Translations under genes and position numbers: made by a program | Assembly (NCBI GenBank): GCA_029570205.1 | Contig: JAKQSI010000050.1 | Location: 3,842-67,841 of the forward strand | Origin: Candidatus Omnitrophota bacterium | Lineage (GTDB): Bacteria; Hinthialibacterota; Hinthialibacteria; Hinthialibacterales; JAKPRU01 | Reading direction: 5' to 3' | DNA: 64,000 nt | Shown: one piece after another, positions 28,923 to 37,438 of the stretch | Position numbering within the stretch: the first letter of the stretch is position 1 | How the letters are laid out: the number at the start of each line of letters is the position of its first letter | The notes under the pieces: model-generated | The model's database searches: none | Seen by the model: only the letters and a program-made list of their open reading frames with translations | What the model was told of the DNA's origin: nothing

Positions 28923-31253
28923 CTACGCGCTGCTCTCGGATGGCTCCCCGTATGCCTCCGCACCGCCGTAATTGTATCCGTAACCGTATTGCCGATAAGC
29001 CCGTCGCTCTCGTTTGGGCACGCGGTTCAATACAATACCGGACACCTCTCCCCCGGCGGCACGAATATGGTCAATCGCGCTGTTTACCGCATCGCGGGAG
29101 ACCCTTCCGCAATTGACCACGATAATGTTCCGGTCGCAATGGGCCGCGAGGATGGAGGCATCGGGAACGACCAGAATGGGGGAACCATCGAGCAGAACAA
29201 AATCACAACAGGCCCGCAGTTCCTCCAATGCCCGCACGGTCATATCCGAAGCCAGGAGATCGGCAGGTCGATCCACCTTGGCCCCGGCGCTGACCAGGAA
29301 GGCGTTGGGGACCTCGGTTTCACGCAGCACCTCCCTGGCATCGGCAGTCTGAAAGAGGATGTCGACAAAACCCGGCTCGCGGAATTCCCCGAACAGGGTA
29401 TGCAAACGGGGAGTCCGCAAATCGCAATCGACCACAGCGGTTTTCTTTCCGGAACGAGCCAGTGCGAACGCCAAATTCACTGCGACGGTGGTTTTTCCTT
29501 CATCCGGCAAACTGCTGGTGATCAGAATCACTTGGCTGGGGACCTGCATGGCGGAGAAGAGGACCGCTGTCCGCAACGCGACAAACGATTCCGGGGTCGG
29601 GGACGACAGCCTGCCTTCCTCCGGGGGACGCAAGGATTCCATCTCCGGCGGGTATTCGTAGTCGGGGATACATCCGATCATGGGAATCCCGGTATAGCGT
29701 TCCACCTCGGCGGGTGTGCGGATGGTATCGTCCTGGAATTCGAGGAACAGCACCGTGCACAATCCCGCGCCCAGGGCGGCGGCGAGCGTCATCAGCATGG
29801 AAGCGAGGAGGTTACGATTGATCGGTTTGAGGGGCATTTCCGCCTGGTCGATGATCTCAAATGTGCGCTCGCCAGCATCCTCTCGCGCCTCGATACTGGC
29901 CTGGGCATTCTGCAGGTCTTCCATGAGTTTTTCATACTTGCTGATCAGGCTTTGACGACTGCGCTCCATCTGGTTGATATCTTCGATTTCCGTTTCACGC
30001 ACGTATTTTTCGCGGATGAGTTCCTGTTCCTGTGCGGTCAGTTCGGCTTCCCGCTGCGAGGTCTCCCTGTACTTGGTTTCCAATCTCTCCACGATGGCGC
30101 GCCGTTCGGCCTCGACCTGGTCATCCAGCGCACGGAGCTGATCCTGGGCCGCCCGGTACTTGGGATGATTCTCAAGGTATTTCGTCTGGATAAGAATCCA
30201 ATTCTGTTCCGCATCGGCCCGCCTGGTGATCAGCGTCTGGAGCAGGGGAGAATCCAGGGCGTCCTCCAGGAGAGCCTCCGGCTCGCCCACTTGTCCCTTT
30301 TCATAAATGGCCTCGTATTCTGCCTGCGATTTCCGACGTTCGTCCGAGGTGGCGGCCAGGCTTTCTCGGAGACGGGTCAGACGGTCGTCGATATCCTGGA
30401 TGGTCCGATCCTGCGAGGGATCTCCAATTTCAAACAGGTCGTGATCTTTCTTATATTGCACAATGCGTTCGGATTCGGCCTGAATCTGCCGGTTGGTTTC
30501 GTCGATCTGGGTCTGAATACTGCGGACATAATCCTCGGTATAGGCCGAATTGGATCGGCTGCTCTGGAGGATATAAGCCTGCGTGTGGATGTTGGCCACA
30601 GTTGCGGCGACAAACGGGCTGTGAGATCGGAAATGGACATCAATCAATTGTGGGGTTTTCCGATTGGACTCGACCGTCAATCGTTTCTGATAGACATCCA
30701 CGAGGGCGGTCACCAGGGGGGAAATGTCCATGCCGGATAATGCTTTGTTGGGCAGATTCAGCTTTTGTCGAATGACCTCGGTTGCAGATTGAACAATCTT
30801 CGCGAGACGGTTGTCATCCTGGGAAGAAGGTCTCCTAAACAGGTGAACGAACGGCGGAGAGTCCGGTTCCAGAAACTCTCTCAGACTTCCCAATTCCAGC
30901 ATTTCGATGACGGATCGGCAGAGTTCACGACTCTTGAGCAGCTCGACCTGGGTCTTGTAGAAATCACTGGTGACGTTTTCGAAATCCATGAATTCCTGAA
31001 TGGTAAAGACCTGTTTCTTTTCCTCGACTTTGACTTGAGCATTTGCCTGGTAAACCGGAGGGTCTTTGTATATGAAGGCGACTCCGAGGAGAAACACAAC
31101 CGTTGCCACCGAGGTGAAACCCCAGATGTGGCGCATAAACATTTCGTGCAGAGATCGAACAGAAAATATCTCCTCCTCATCCATCTCCGGCGGAGGCGAA
31201 ACCGGGATGGTTGCCGGTGGTGGCGCAGAGGATTGAAGTTCGGTATCGAGCAT
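28923..31253 (-). CDS. Polysaccharide co-polymerase / bacterial tyrosine autokinase (Wzc type)
   Basis: A 776-residue inner-membrane protein. TM1 lies near 43-62, a Wzz chain-length domain follows, then a long periplasmic coiled coil (about 190-470), TM2 near 480-500, and a cytoplasmic BY-kinase domain. The kinase carries Walker A 'SLPDEGKTTVAVN' (about 577-590), Walker A' 'VVDCDLRTPR' and Walker B 'FVLLDGSPI' (about 688). The C-terminal tail has six tyrosines in 'AYRQYGYGYNYGGAEAY', the autophosphorylation cluster. Cycles of phosphorylation control chain length and export through Wza, encoded upstream. No cognate phosphatase (Wzb) is visible. Confidence 0.93.
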   Translation of the reverse strand: MLDTELQSSAPPPATIPVSPPPEMDEEEIFSVRSLHEMFMRHIWGFTSVATVVFLLGVAFIYKDPPVYQANAQVKVEEKKQVFTIQEFMDFENVTSDFYKTQVELLKSRELCRSVIEMLELGSLREFLEPDSPPFVHLFRRPSSQDDNRLAKIVQSATEVIRQKLNLPNKALSGMDISPLVTALVDVYQKRLTVESNRKTPQLIDVHFRSHSPFVAATVANIHTQAYILQSSRSNSAYTEDYVRSIQTQIDETNRQIQAESERIVQYKKDHDLFEIGDPSQDRTIQDIDDRLTRLRESLAATSDERRKSQAEYEAIYEKGQVGEPEALLEDALDSPLLQTLITRRADAEQNWILIQTKYLENHPKYRAAQDQLRALDDQVEAERRAIVERLETKYRETSQREAELTAQEQELIREKYVRETEIEDINQMERSRQSLISKYEKLMEDLQNAQASIEAREDAGERTFEIIDQAEMPLKPINRNLLASMLMTLAAALGAGLCTVLFLEFQDDTIRTPAEVERYTGIPMIGCIPDYEYPPEMESLRPPEEGRLSSPTPESFVALRTAVLFSAMQVPSQVILITSSLPDEGKTTVAVNLAFALARSGKKTAVVDCDLRTPRLHTLFGEFREPGFVDILFQTADAREVLRETEVPNAFLVSAGAKVDRPADLLASDMTVRALEELRACCDFVLLDGSPILVVPDASILAAHCDRNIIVVNCGRVSRDAVNSAIDHIRAAGGEVSGIVLNRVPKRERRAYRQYGYGYNYGGAEAYGEPSESSA

Positions 31254-31372
31254 AGCCGTTGATCAAATCCGCAGGGGCGTTTCTCAGACCCCGCTACATC
31301 CCTGTTTTTTTCCTAATGACTTTTCCTTCCAGAGCGTCTGTCGCCCCTCTTCCTCCGGGAGCCGTATCCCAT

Positions 31373-31410
31373 CCCCCTCTCCCCCGGGAGAGGGTTGGGG
31401 TGAGGGTCCT
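31373..31410. repeat. CCCTCTCC/GGAGAGGG palindrome between wza and wzc
   Basis: The palindrome CCCTCTCCCCCGGGAGAGGG is followed by 'TTGGGGTGAGGG', in the 160-base gap between the Wza and Wzc genes. It could form a strong hairpin in the operon transcript and tune the Wza to Wzc ratio, but the same element occurs elsewhere in plain intergenic DNA. Confidence 0.55.
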
Positions 31411-31413
31411 CCA

Positions 31414-32562
31414 TTATTCATTCAAGAACGTCCAGGGCATACTGATAGGGAGCAATTTTCGTACCTTGGACGAGAAGGCCAGGAATCCTCCGCCGACGGT
31501 GATGATATCACCCGGTTGGATCAGGGGGTCTTTGTCTTTACCGCTTCGGATGGTCTTGAGATCATATTTTTCGATGGTTCGCTCTCCCTTGGGATTCTCT
31601 CGGACAATGGTGATTTTGGCGCTGCTGAATTCCTGGCGGTCGCCTGCCAGGGCGATCGCGCGGCTCAGCGTCATATCTTTCTCGTAATGGAACTCGCCCG
31701 GCGCCTTCACGTATCCGCCCACAAAGAAGGTGTCTGCCATGGCGACATAGATCATATCTCCCGGCCCGACAGGTTGCAGCAATTGGGGGTCCTGTTCGGT
31801 CAGCTGGCGTTTATCGAACACAACGGTTTCCCGTTTGCCTTGGGCATTCGTGCGTTGCCAGAAAATAGCGTTGCCGGATTCCACGGCACAGCCACCGGCT
31901 GTCGCAATGGCATCGCGCACGGTGACTTCCCGGTCGATATTGAACTTGGACGGGTTTCTCACTGCGCCCGACACATAAAACACCTCGCTTTTCGGAATGA
32001 TGACCTCATCGCCGGCTTCCAGGACGGGATTGTTCTTCTCGCGGATTTCCGGATTCTCCGAGTAGAGATCGCCGTGGCGGATTCGCACCGAGGTTCCATC
32101 GGTTTTCTGGATGACAATAACCGGGCCTGCGTTTTCGTCCGCAATTCCGCCGTAATCCGCCAGAAACTCCCGCAGCCGGGTTCCAGGCATGAGCGGATAG
32201 ATTCCGGGTTTGCCGATGGAGCCGGAGAGGGCCACGACGGAGTTTCTTTGTTTGGTCAGTGTGACATTTACGGAGGGAAATCGCAGGAATCGTTTGTCTC
32301 GCAGCATCTGTTCCATCATCCGGGCGAGGCTGTGAGTGGAATGCCCGGCGGCTTCCACACGTTCCAGGAGGGGATAGCTGAAGTCCCCGGATGCGGAGAC
32401 TACCACCTCCATAGACAGTTCCGGTTCCTCATAGACCTCGATTTTCAGGATGTCCCCCGGCCCGATAGCCGGGTCGGCGGCGTGCACGAATGTGCCGGTC
32501 AGGGCAAACATTGCCGTCAGCAGAATCAACCGGTATCGGAGAAAAGGGCGTCGCAACGGCAT
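31414..32562 (-). CDS. Outer-membrane polysaccharide export protein (Wza type, multiple SLBB)
   Basis: 382 residues with a signal peptide ('LILLTAMFALTGTFVHA'). No lipobox cysteine is evident, unlike E. coli Wza. A Poly_export domain ('IGPGDILKIEVYEEPELSMEVVV') is followed by three SLBB-like repeats ('VALSGSIGKPGIYPL', 'FYVSGAVRNPSKFNID', 'FFVGGYVKAPGEFHYE'), each with the G-x-V-x-x-P-G-x-Y/F pattern. It forms the export channel working with the Wzc-type kinase. The start at 32562 has an AGGA box 9-12 bases upstream; 32589 is the alternative. Confidence 0.9.
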   Translation of the reverse strand: MPLRRPFLRYRLILLTAMFALTGTFVHAADPAIGPGDILKIEVYEEPELSMEVVVSASGDFSYPLLERVEAAGHSTHSLARMMEQMLRDKRFLRFPSVNVTLTKQRNSVVALSGSIGKPGIYPLMPGTRLREFLADYGGIADENAGPVIVIQKTDGTSVRIRHGDLYSENPEIREKNNPVLEAGDEVIIPKSEVFYVSGAVRNPSKFNIDREVTVRDAIATAGGCAVESGNAIFWQRTNAQGKRETVVFDKRQLTEQDPQLLQPVGPGDMIYVAMADTFFVGGYVKAPGEFHYEKDMTLSRAIALAGDRQEFSSAKITIVRENPKGERTIEKYDLKTIRSGKDKDPLIQPGDIITVGGGFLAFSSKVRKLLPISMPWTFLNE

Positions 32563-32599
32563 CCTGGTTTTCCTGTGAGGTCCTCTCATGGTTTGCGAA

Positions 32600-33433
32600 T
32601 CAAATCGCACGCTGGGAGTTCTGATCGACAATCTCCCACGCCCCTTCGTATTCATAGTAGTCGAAAAGCGCAAGACCGGCGCGGTAATACTCGCCCATCC
32701 GGATCTGGTTCTTAACGCGACCTCGAAACACAATCAGAACATGGCAGGAGTTATCGTCCCGTTGAGGCTGAAGTGTCGGGAATATGATATGCAGTTCCTG
32801 GTTGAGATCAAAGCGGTCGGCGGTAAAAAACCCGACGCCGGAGAAACGCTCCAGGTCGATGTCATCGGTAATTGCCGGAGACCATTTACCAGAAACGAAT
32901 TCATGCGAGGAGATGGTCCGATAGAGCATCGGGAGAGGGACCGAGTGTCGTGTTGCCCGCCTGAGCTTGACCGTCTCGCCGCATTCCATGCAGGCATGTG
33001 CGCCCGGCCGCAGAACGGCCTTGCATTTCGGACATTTTTCCTCTTTGACTTTGTGAGCAGACTTCCATTGTTTCCGGACTTGCAGGGGAATATCGCTCCG
33101 TTCAATGAACGCGGTTTCATCGCAAAAGGGATCGACCTCGATTTGCTTGTCAAGTTGGGTGGCGGAGAACAGATCCTGAAGACGTTGCGGGATTCGAATG
33201 ACGCGAAGCCTGCCGCCGACCGCCGTTCTTCGGCTTGCCTCCTGTTCCAGGCAGGCAAGGCCGATCATCCCCACCAGGCCGACATTCTGGAAGTCCAGGA
33301 TGAGAGGCCGGTTGCGATTGCCGAGCGCATCAAAAGCCCGTTTGAGCTGAACCGCACCCTGGCGATCCAGGTCGCCTTCCAGCGTCAACGCCGTGGTTCT
33401 GCCATTATGGATGCGCTTGATCCTCATTTCCAT
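32600..33433 (-). CDS. STAS - zinc ribbon - PilZ-like regulator
   Basis: A 277-residue soluble protein of three parts. (1) An N-terminal STAS domain (1-105, 'LTLEGDLDRQGAVQLKRAF', 'LILDFQNVGLVG'), lacking the Asp-Ser-Ser-Gly phosphoacceptor of anti-anti-sigma factors. (2) A zinc ribbon with C134, C137, C148 and C151. (3) A PilZ-like C-terminus with 'RRATRHSVPLP' (R158, R159, R162) and 'RFSGVG' (196-201), where the usual D/N of D/N-x-S-x-x-G is Arg. It is the first gene of the operon with Wza and Wzc, so it plausibly couples c-di-GMP or a partner protein to EPS export. The assignments are by eye. Confidence 0.65.
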   Translation of the reverse strand: MEMRIKRIHNGRTTALTLEGDLDRQGAVQLKRAFDALGNRNRPLILDFQNVGLVGMIGLACLEQEASRRTAVGGRLRVIRIPQRLQDLFSATQLDKQIEVDPFCDETAFIERSDIPLQVRKQWKSAHKVKEEKCPKCKAVLRPGAHACMECGETVKLRRATRHSVPLPMLYRTISSHEFVSGKWSPAITDDIDLERFSGVGFFTADRFDLNQELHIIFPTLQPQRDDNSCHVLIVFRGRVKNQIRMGEYYRAGLALFDYYEYEGAWEIVDQNSQRAI

Positions 33434-33604
33434 TTCCGTCCGACCCGACGTTCGCCGACAACAGGATGCCCCTGAGAGTATACCATTCTCCCTGTTTCTG
33501 AACAGCAGCGATTTGCGGTCTCCGATTTCTTTCGGACTGCATCTGCCTCACCCGCCGGAACAAATCGGATTTGCGGATCCGAAATGGACAAGTCTTTGCT
33601 TAAC

Positions 33605-33633
33605 AGTGTAACATCAAGAAGAAAACTGCGCAA
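33605..33633 (-). promoter_or_regulatory. Weak candidate promoter for the EPS export operon
   Basis: On the minus strand, TTGCGC (33628-33633) and TACACT (33605-33610) are separated by 17 bases, 170 bases before the STAS-PilZ gene. The matches to consensus are partial. The rest of the 426-base gap 33434-33859 holds leader DNA for both divergent genes and a weak 73-codon frame (33424-33645, minus) that I do not trust. Confidence 0.3.
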
Positions 33634-33859
33634 ATTATTTGCCATTTCTTTCCCGTTTTGGGCTTCTATGGGGCATTTTCTTCCCAATGTTCTGTCATTC
33701 CGAAGGACAGGCCAGACGATCGGGAATAAACGCTGCGGCAATTTCCTCTTTGTGGACGGGGTTTTATTCGTGGCTTGCCTGGGGTAGAATTACAAGGAAA
33801 GGGAATATCTCTGTCTTTCGGCCATGTTCTGAAAGGATACGGATCAGGAAAGTAATTCG

Positions 33860-35743
33860 ATGGTAGTGCCCAGGGACTCCAGATTACGGGACCAGAGAGA
33901 GGCGACCTCCCAGCCGAAAGGCACGGGGGTTCCCCAGTGTTCCTATCGGAGTCCATTGGATGGGTGGCGATGTGATGAGCCGGCAGTGGGGGGCCATGAG
34001 CATTCTCTGTGCATTCTTCACGATCCCTCGCCGGATAAGTCTCACGACCGGTTTCATGCGGCGCTCCGTCGGCGTATCGAAAGAGGGGAAACGTGGTTTG
34101 ACGGCATGGTTTGCCCATTCCCCATGTCGTTCCGTGGGCAGCGATTCACCCGAAGCACGAGTTTTCATGGCGCGCAATTCCTGGCAGGAGTCGATTTCCG
34201 TGATGTCTCTTTCGGCGGTCCGACGACTCTGTTTGCGGAGGCCGTGTTTTCAGGGGGAGAGGTGGACTTTGCCGGATGCTCGTTCAACGGCGAGCGGGCG
34301 GACTTTTCACGCGCGGAGTTTCGCGGGGATGTGGTGTCGTTTGAGCAGGTATCCTTTGCGGTAAGGGACCTTTTTATGAAGGAGACCCTGTTCGATGCGA
34401 AACGGGGGGTTGCATTTGCCGGGAGCCGGTTCACAGGTGAACGGGTGTCGTTTCGAGGAGCGGTTTTTCGGGGTCATGCGGTCTTTTTCGAGGGGGTTCA
34501 GTTCTCGGCGAATGAGGTGGACAGTTCCGAAAGCCGGTTTGAGGCGGATCTGATTTCATTTGAGGAAGTTACCCAAACCAGGGGACGGCTGACCCTGGCG
34601 AAATCGGTCATCAAGGGAAACCAGGTTTCTTTTGCCGGCGGACGGTGGGATGGCGATGCGCTTCTGTTTTCAAGAGCCGACTGGAAACTGGGTCACCTGG
34701 AGTTTCGAGGGGCGAAACTGGGGCTGAAAAGTCTGGTGTGTTTCAAGGCGGCCCGCATCGAGGGACGAAGCATTTCGTTCAGTGAGAGTGTATTTCTCAC
34801 GCCGAGTGTGGACCTGACCCGGACGCAGTTGATTGCAAAAGAGAGCATCCGTTTCGAGCGAATCGACTGGGAAGGAGAAATTGTCGGCAACGGGATGCGC
34901 ATGACAGCACGGGAGATCTCGTTCGACCAGGCCCATATCGGCGGCGAGTGTTTCGAACTGACCTCTTCGCGGTTGGAGGCTCGTCAATTGAATGCCTGGA
35001 AGGCGAGTTTCCTTTGCTCGCGTTTTTCATTTTCGAATGCGGTTCTGGATGTGGAGGCGGTGCATTTTCTGGAATCGAATTTCGGCGGAAATCATGTTTA
35101 TTTTCATCGTATTCGGTGGTCGGGGGATCGATTCCTGATTTTGGGGACCCTGTTTGCTTCCAAGCGTCTTTCCTTCAACCGGGCTCTCCTGAACGGGCAA
35201 GTATTTGAATTGAACGATTGTGATCTGGGGGATTGTCAGGTTTCATTCTGGGAGACCGATTTCGCGGATACGCGGGCGCATTTCGGGAATCTGGCAGGGA
35301 AGGAATGTCGCTTGAAATTCCGGGCGTATCTGAAGAATGTTCATTTTGATACGGGTCTGGATTTGTCGTGTGACCTGTCGGGCTGTGTCTGGCCGGGAGA
35401 GGGATTCCTGCGTCGCCCGAAACTTCTTCGGGAGCATGTCGCACAGAGTCCGAAAGAGTGGACCGAGTTGGAGAATGAATACCGCTGGATCGCGCGGCAG
35501 TTTGAGCGGTTCGGTCGTCGGCGTCGCGCGAATGACTTTTACTATTCCGCCTTTGAGTGTCGGCGTAAGAGACTGGCTGCCGAAGGACGCCACGTGGAAC
35601 GCTGGAAGATGGAGTTTTTGAAGTGGTGTATGGGATATCGACTGACACCGTCCCGTTATGCGCCCCTGGCTGTCCTCTTCGGATTTCTCTCTTCGCTCGC
35701 CTCCACCGTAACCAGCTGGTGGCCCGGCCACCGGAGCGGGTAG
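33860..35743 (+). CDS. Large pentapeptide-like beta-helix protein with N-terminal zinc site and C-terminal membrane segment
   Basis: 627 residues. A C-C-C-H cluster (C27, C38, C51, H54) near the start could bind zinc. From about 85 to 510 there are roughly 20 coils of the form 'F-x-G-A-x-F-x-G-x-x-V-x-F', as in 'VDFAGCSFNGERADFSRAEF', a right-handed quadrilateral beta-helix of the pentapeptide class. A charged helical region follows ('RRRRANDFYYSAFECRRKRL', about 555-575) and then one hydrophobic segment (about 600-615). Related proteins continue into an ion-channel domain; here the protein stops after the first membrane helix. The ATG at 33860 has AGGAA upstream. Role unknown. Confidence 0.7.
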   Translation: MVVPRDSRLRDQREATSQPKGTGVPQCSYRSPLDGWRCDEPAVGGHEHSLCILHDPSPDKSHDRFHAALRRRIERGETWFDGMVCPFPMSFRGQRFTRSTSFHGAQFLAGVDFRDVSFGGPTTLFAEAVFSGGEVDFAGCSFNGERADFSRAEFRGDVVSFEQVSFAVRDLFMKETLFDAKRGVAFAGSRFTGERVSFRGAVFRGHAVFFEGVQFSANEVDSSESRFEADLISFEEVTQTRGRLTLAKSVIKGNQVSFAGGRWDGDALLFSRADWKLGHLEFRGAKLGLKSLVCFKAARIEGRSISFSESVFLTPSVDLTRTQLIAKESIRFERIDWEGEIVGNGMRMTAREISFDQAHIGGECFELTSSRLEARQLNAWKASFLCSRFSFSNAVLDVEAVHFLESNFGGNHVYFHRIRWSGDRFLILGTLFASKRLSFNRALLNGQVFELNDCDLGDCQVSFWETDFADTRAHFGNLAGKECRLKFRAYLKNVHFDTGLDLSCDLSGCVWPGEGFLRRPKLLREHVAQSPKEWTELENEYRWIARQFERFGRRRRANDFYYSAFECRRKRLAAEGRHVERWKMEFLKWCMGYRLTPSRYAPLAVLFGFLSSLASTVTSWWPGHRSG

Positions 35744-35782
35744 AGGCAGGGGCTGCGGAGTTCAGCGGAAAGGGGCATAGCG

Positions 35783-36079
35783 TTACCGTCTTCGCCCATG
35801 GAGCCAACTGAAGCTGCCCGTGAACCGTTTTCCAGCCTCACAACTTTTTGATAAGAGCAACACCCCTGCCCCCACAAAACATAGAACAAAAAACACTATC
35901 AGGGTTGTATAAAAGCTTCTCCGCCGGGTGTTTTTTGCCCGATGCGCGAGGCGGTCTATCCGCGCCTGCATGGCATCTTCATAGCTGTTCTCTACCGGTG
36001 CATTACCGTTTGCCAGTTTTTCCGGTCCGGCATCCTTACCGGGTGCGGGTTCTTTGGATTGATGTTTTTTATCACCCAT
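35783..36079 (-). CDS. Small single-span membrane protein (98 aa)
   Basis: A charged, probably disordered first half rich in Lys/Pro/Glu, then a basic stretch ('DRLAHRAKNTRRRSF') and one membrane helix ('TTLIVFFVLCFVGAGVLLL', near 60-78) with a short basic tail. The ATG at 36079 has GAGGAA 6 bases upstream, so it is likely real. It lies 105 bases after the Wzt-like ATPase gene on the same strand. No family recognised. Confidence 0.6.
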   Translation of the reverse strand: MGDKKHQSKEPAPGKDAGPEKLANGNAPVENSYEDAMQARIDRLAHRAKNTRRRSFYTTLIVFFVLCFVGAGVLLLSKSCEAGKRFTGSFSWLHGRRR

Positions 36080-36184
36080 CAGAGTTCCTCTTTTTGCCTT
36101 CGGCCGCGATTGGTTCAAGGAGAATATACGACCAGGGAACACCGGGCAGAAGGTGAGACAGGATAGAGCGAAAAGGGGTACGGG

Positions 36185-37438
36185 TCACTCATTCGGAACG
36201 AGGTCGGTGCGGAAAGGCATGTAGGCGGTTCCCCGAATACCGCGTCCTTTCTCACCGGGTCGAACCATGAAAGGACACAAGCACTTGCGATAATCGGAAC
36301 CGAGCATGAAATTCATTGCGGACCCCGGCCCGGCATCCCGCTGGGTCAACGCCACGGAAAGGCTGTAATATCCCTCCAGCAGATTCAACTCCTCGATCAC
36401 AAAACGACAGATCCCCGTTCCCCGCAAAGCCGGCAGGTCTCCCCGGATGATATGCGTGCCGGTGGTAATCAAGGCGTTGTCATCGTCATCATGAATGGAA
36501 ATGCCGAACACCGGATCGGGATATTCCTCCGGGGAATGGTAATGCAGATCCACCCGCACCCAATCGCCGGTATCGAACACATAGCGCTCGTTGCCCTCTT
36601 TATCATACATTTTGACATCGGTGATCTGCGCGCGCATATCGCCGAACCGGTTCCGAAGGGAGACCTCCGGCGGCGGCGCGATTCCGGCTGCCCGGCTAAG
36701 TTCGAACAGGTGCTGACGGTACAGGCCGATCATCTCGTAGGGATGCCCTTGCCCGATGATCTCGCCGCGATCCATCACCACCGCCCGTGTACACAGTGCC
36801 AGGAGAACATCCAGGTCGTGCGAGACCAGGATGACGGTCTTGCCGGATGCTGCAATCTGCCGGAGATGGCTGACGCATTTCCGCTGGAACAGCTGATCTC
36901 CGACAGCCAGGATCTCATCGACCAGCAGGATGTCCGGCTCGACATACGCGCCCACGGCGAAACCCAGGCGCAAAAACATGCCGGAGGAATAATGTTTGAC
37001 CGGTGTGTCGATGAATTTCCCGATCCCGGAGAAGTCGATGATATCGTTTACCCTCGCCTTAAGCGTTGCCTCCGGGATGCCGAGGAGTGCGCCCGACAGG
37101 AAGATATTCTCGCGACCTGTCAAATCCGGGTGAAAGCCGACACCCACCTCCAGAAGGGATGCGATTGTGCCCCGGACGGTCAGCGTGCCGGAAGTGGGAT
37201 CGGTAATTCCCGCAATAACTTTCAACAGTGTACTTTTGCCGGACCCGTTATCCCCAATAATGCCGAGAATCTCGCCCGAATGGACATCGAGTGAAACCTC
37301 CCGCAGGGCCAGAAACTCCTCCGAGCGAACGCGGCGTGCCCCCCAGCGCAGGATTCTTTCTTTTAAAGTGGGATATTGCTCGTGGGAGAGATAGTAGCAT
37401 TTGGTGACGCGATCCAGGCGAACGACAGGCTGCGTCAT
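36185..37438 (-). CDS. ABC transporter ATP-binding protein, Wzt/TagH type (polysaccharide export)
   Basis: 417 residues. The ATPase domain (about 1-250) has Walker A 'GDNGSGKST', the family-specific signature 'HYSSGMFLRLGFAVG' and Walker B 'ILLVDEILAVGD'. The C-terminal ~150 residues form a Wzt_C-like beta-sandwich that in O-antigen exporters recognises the modified chain end ('YHSPEEYPDPVFGISIHDDD'). The partner permease (Wzm) is absent from the window. It overlaps argH by 4 bases (ATGA), so the two are translationally coupled. A surface glycan substrate is inferred from the family. Confidence 0.88.
   Translation of the reverse strand: MTQPVVRLDRVTKCYYLSHEQYPTLKERILRWGARRVRSEEFLALREVSLDVHSGEILGIIGDNGSGKSTLLKVIAGITDPTSGTLTVRGTIASLLEVGVGFHPDLTGRENIFLSGALLGIPEATLKARVNDIIDFSGIGKFIDTPVKHYSSGMFLRLGFAVGAYVEPDILLVDEILAVGDQLFQRKCVSHLRQIAASGKTVILVSHDLDVLLALCTRAVVMDRGEIIGQGHPYEMIGLYRQHLFELSRAAGIAPPPEVSLRNRFGDMRAQITDVKMYDKEGNERYVFDTGDWVRVDLHYHSPEEYPDPVFGISIHDDDDNALITTGTHIIRGDLPALRGTGICRFVIEELNLLEGYYSLSVALTQRDAGPGSAMNFMLGSDYRKCLCPFMVRPGEKGRGIRGTAYMPFRTDLVPNE

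Noticed and set aside
33424-33645. 73-codon minus-strand frame before the STAS gene
   Set aside because: Overlaps the STAS start, overlaps the predicted promoter, and its composition is unlike a protein family I know.
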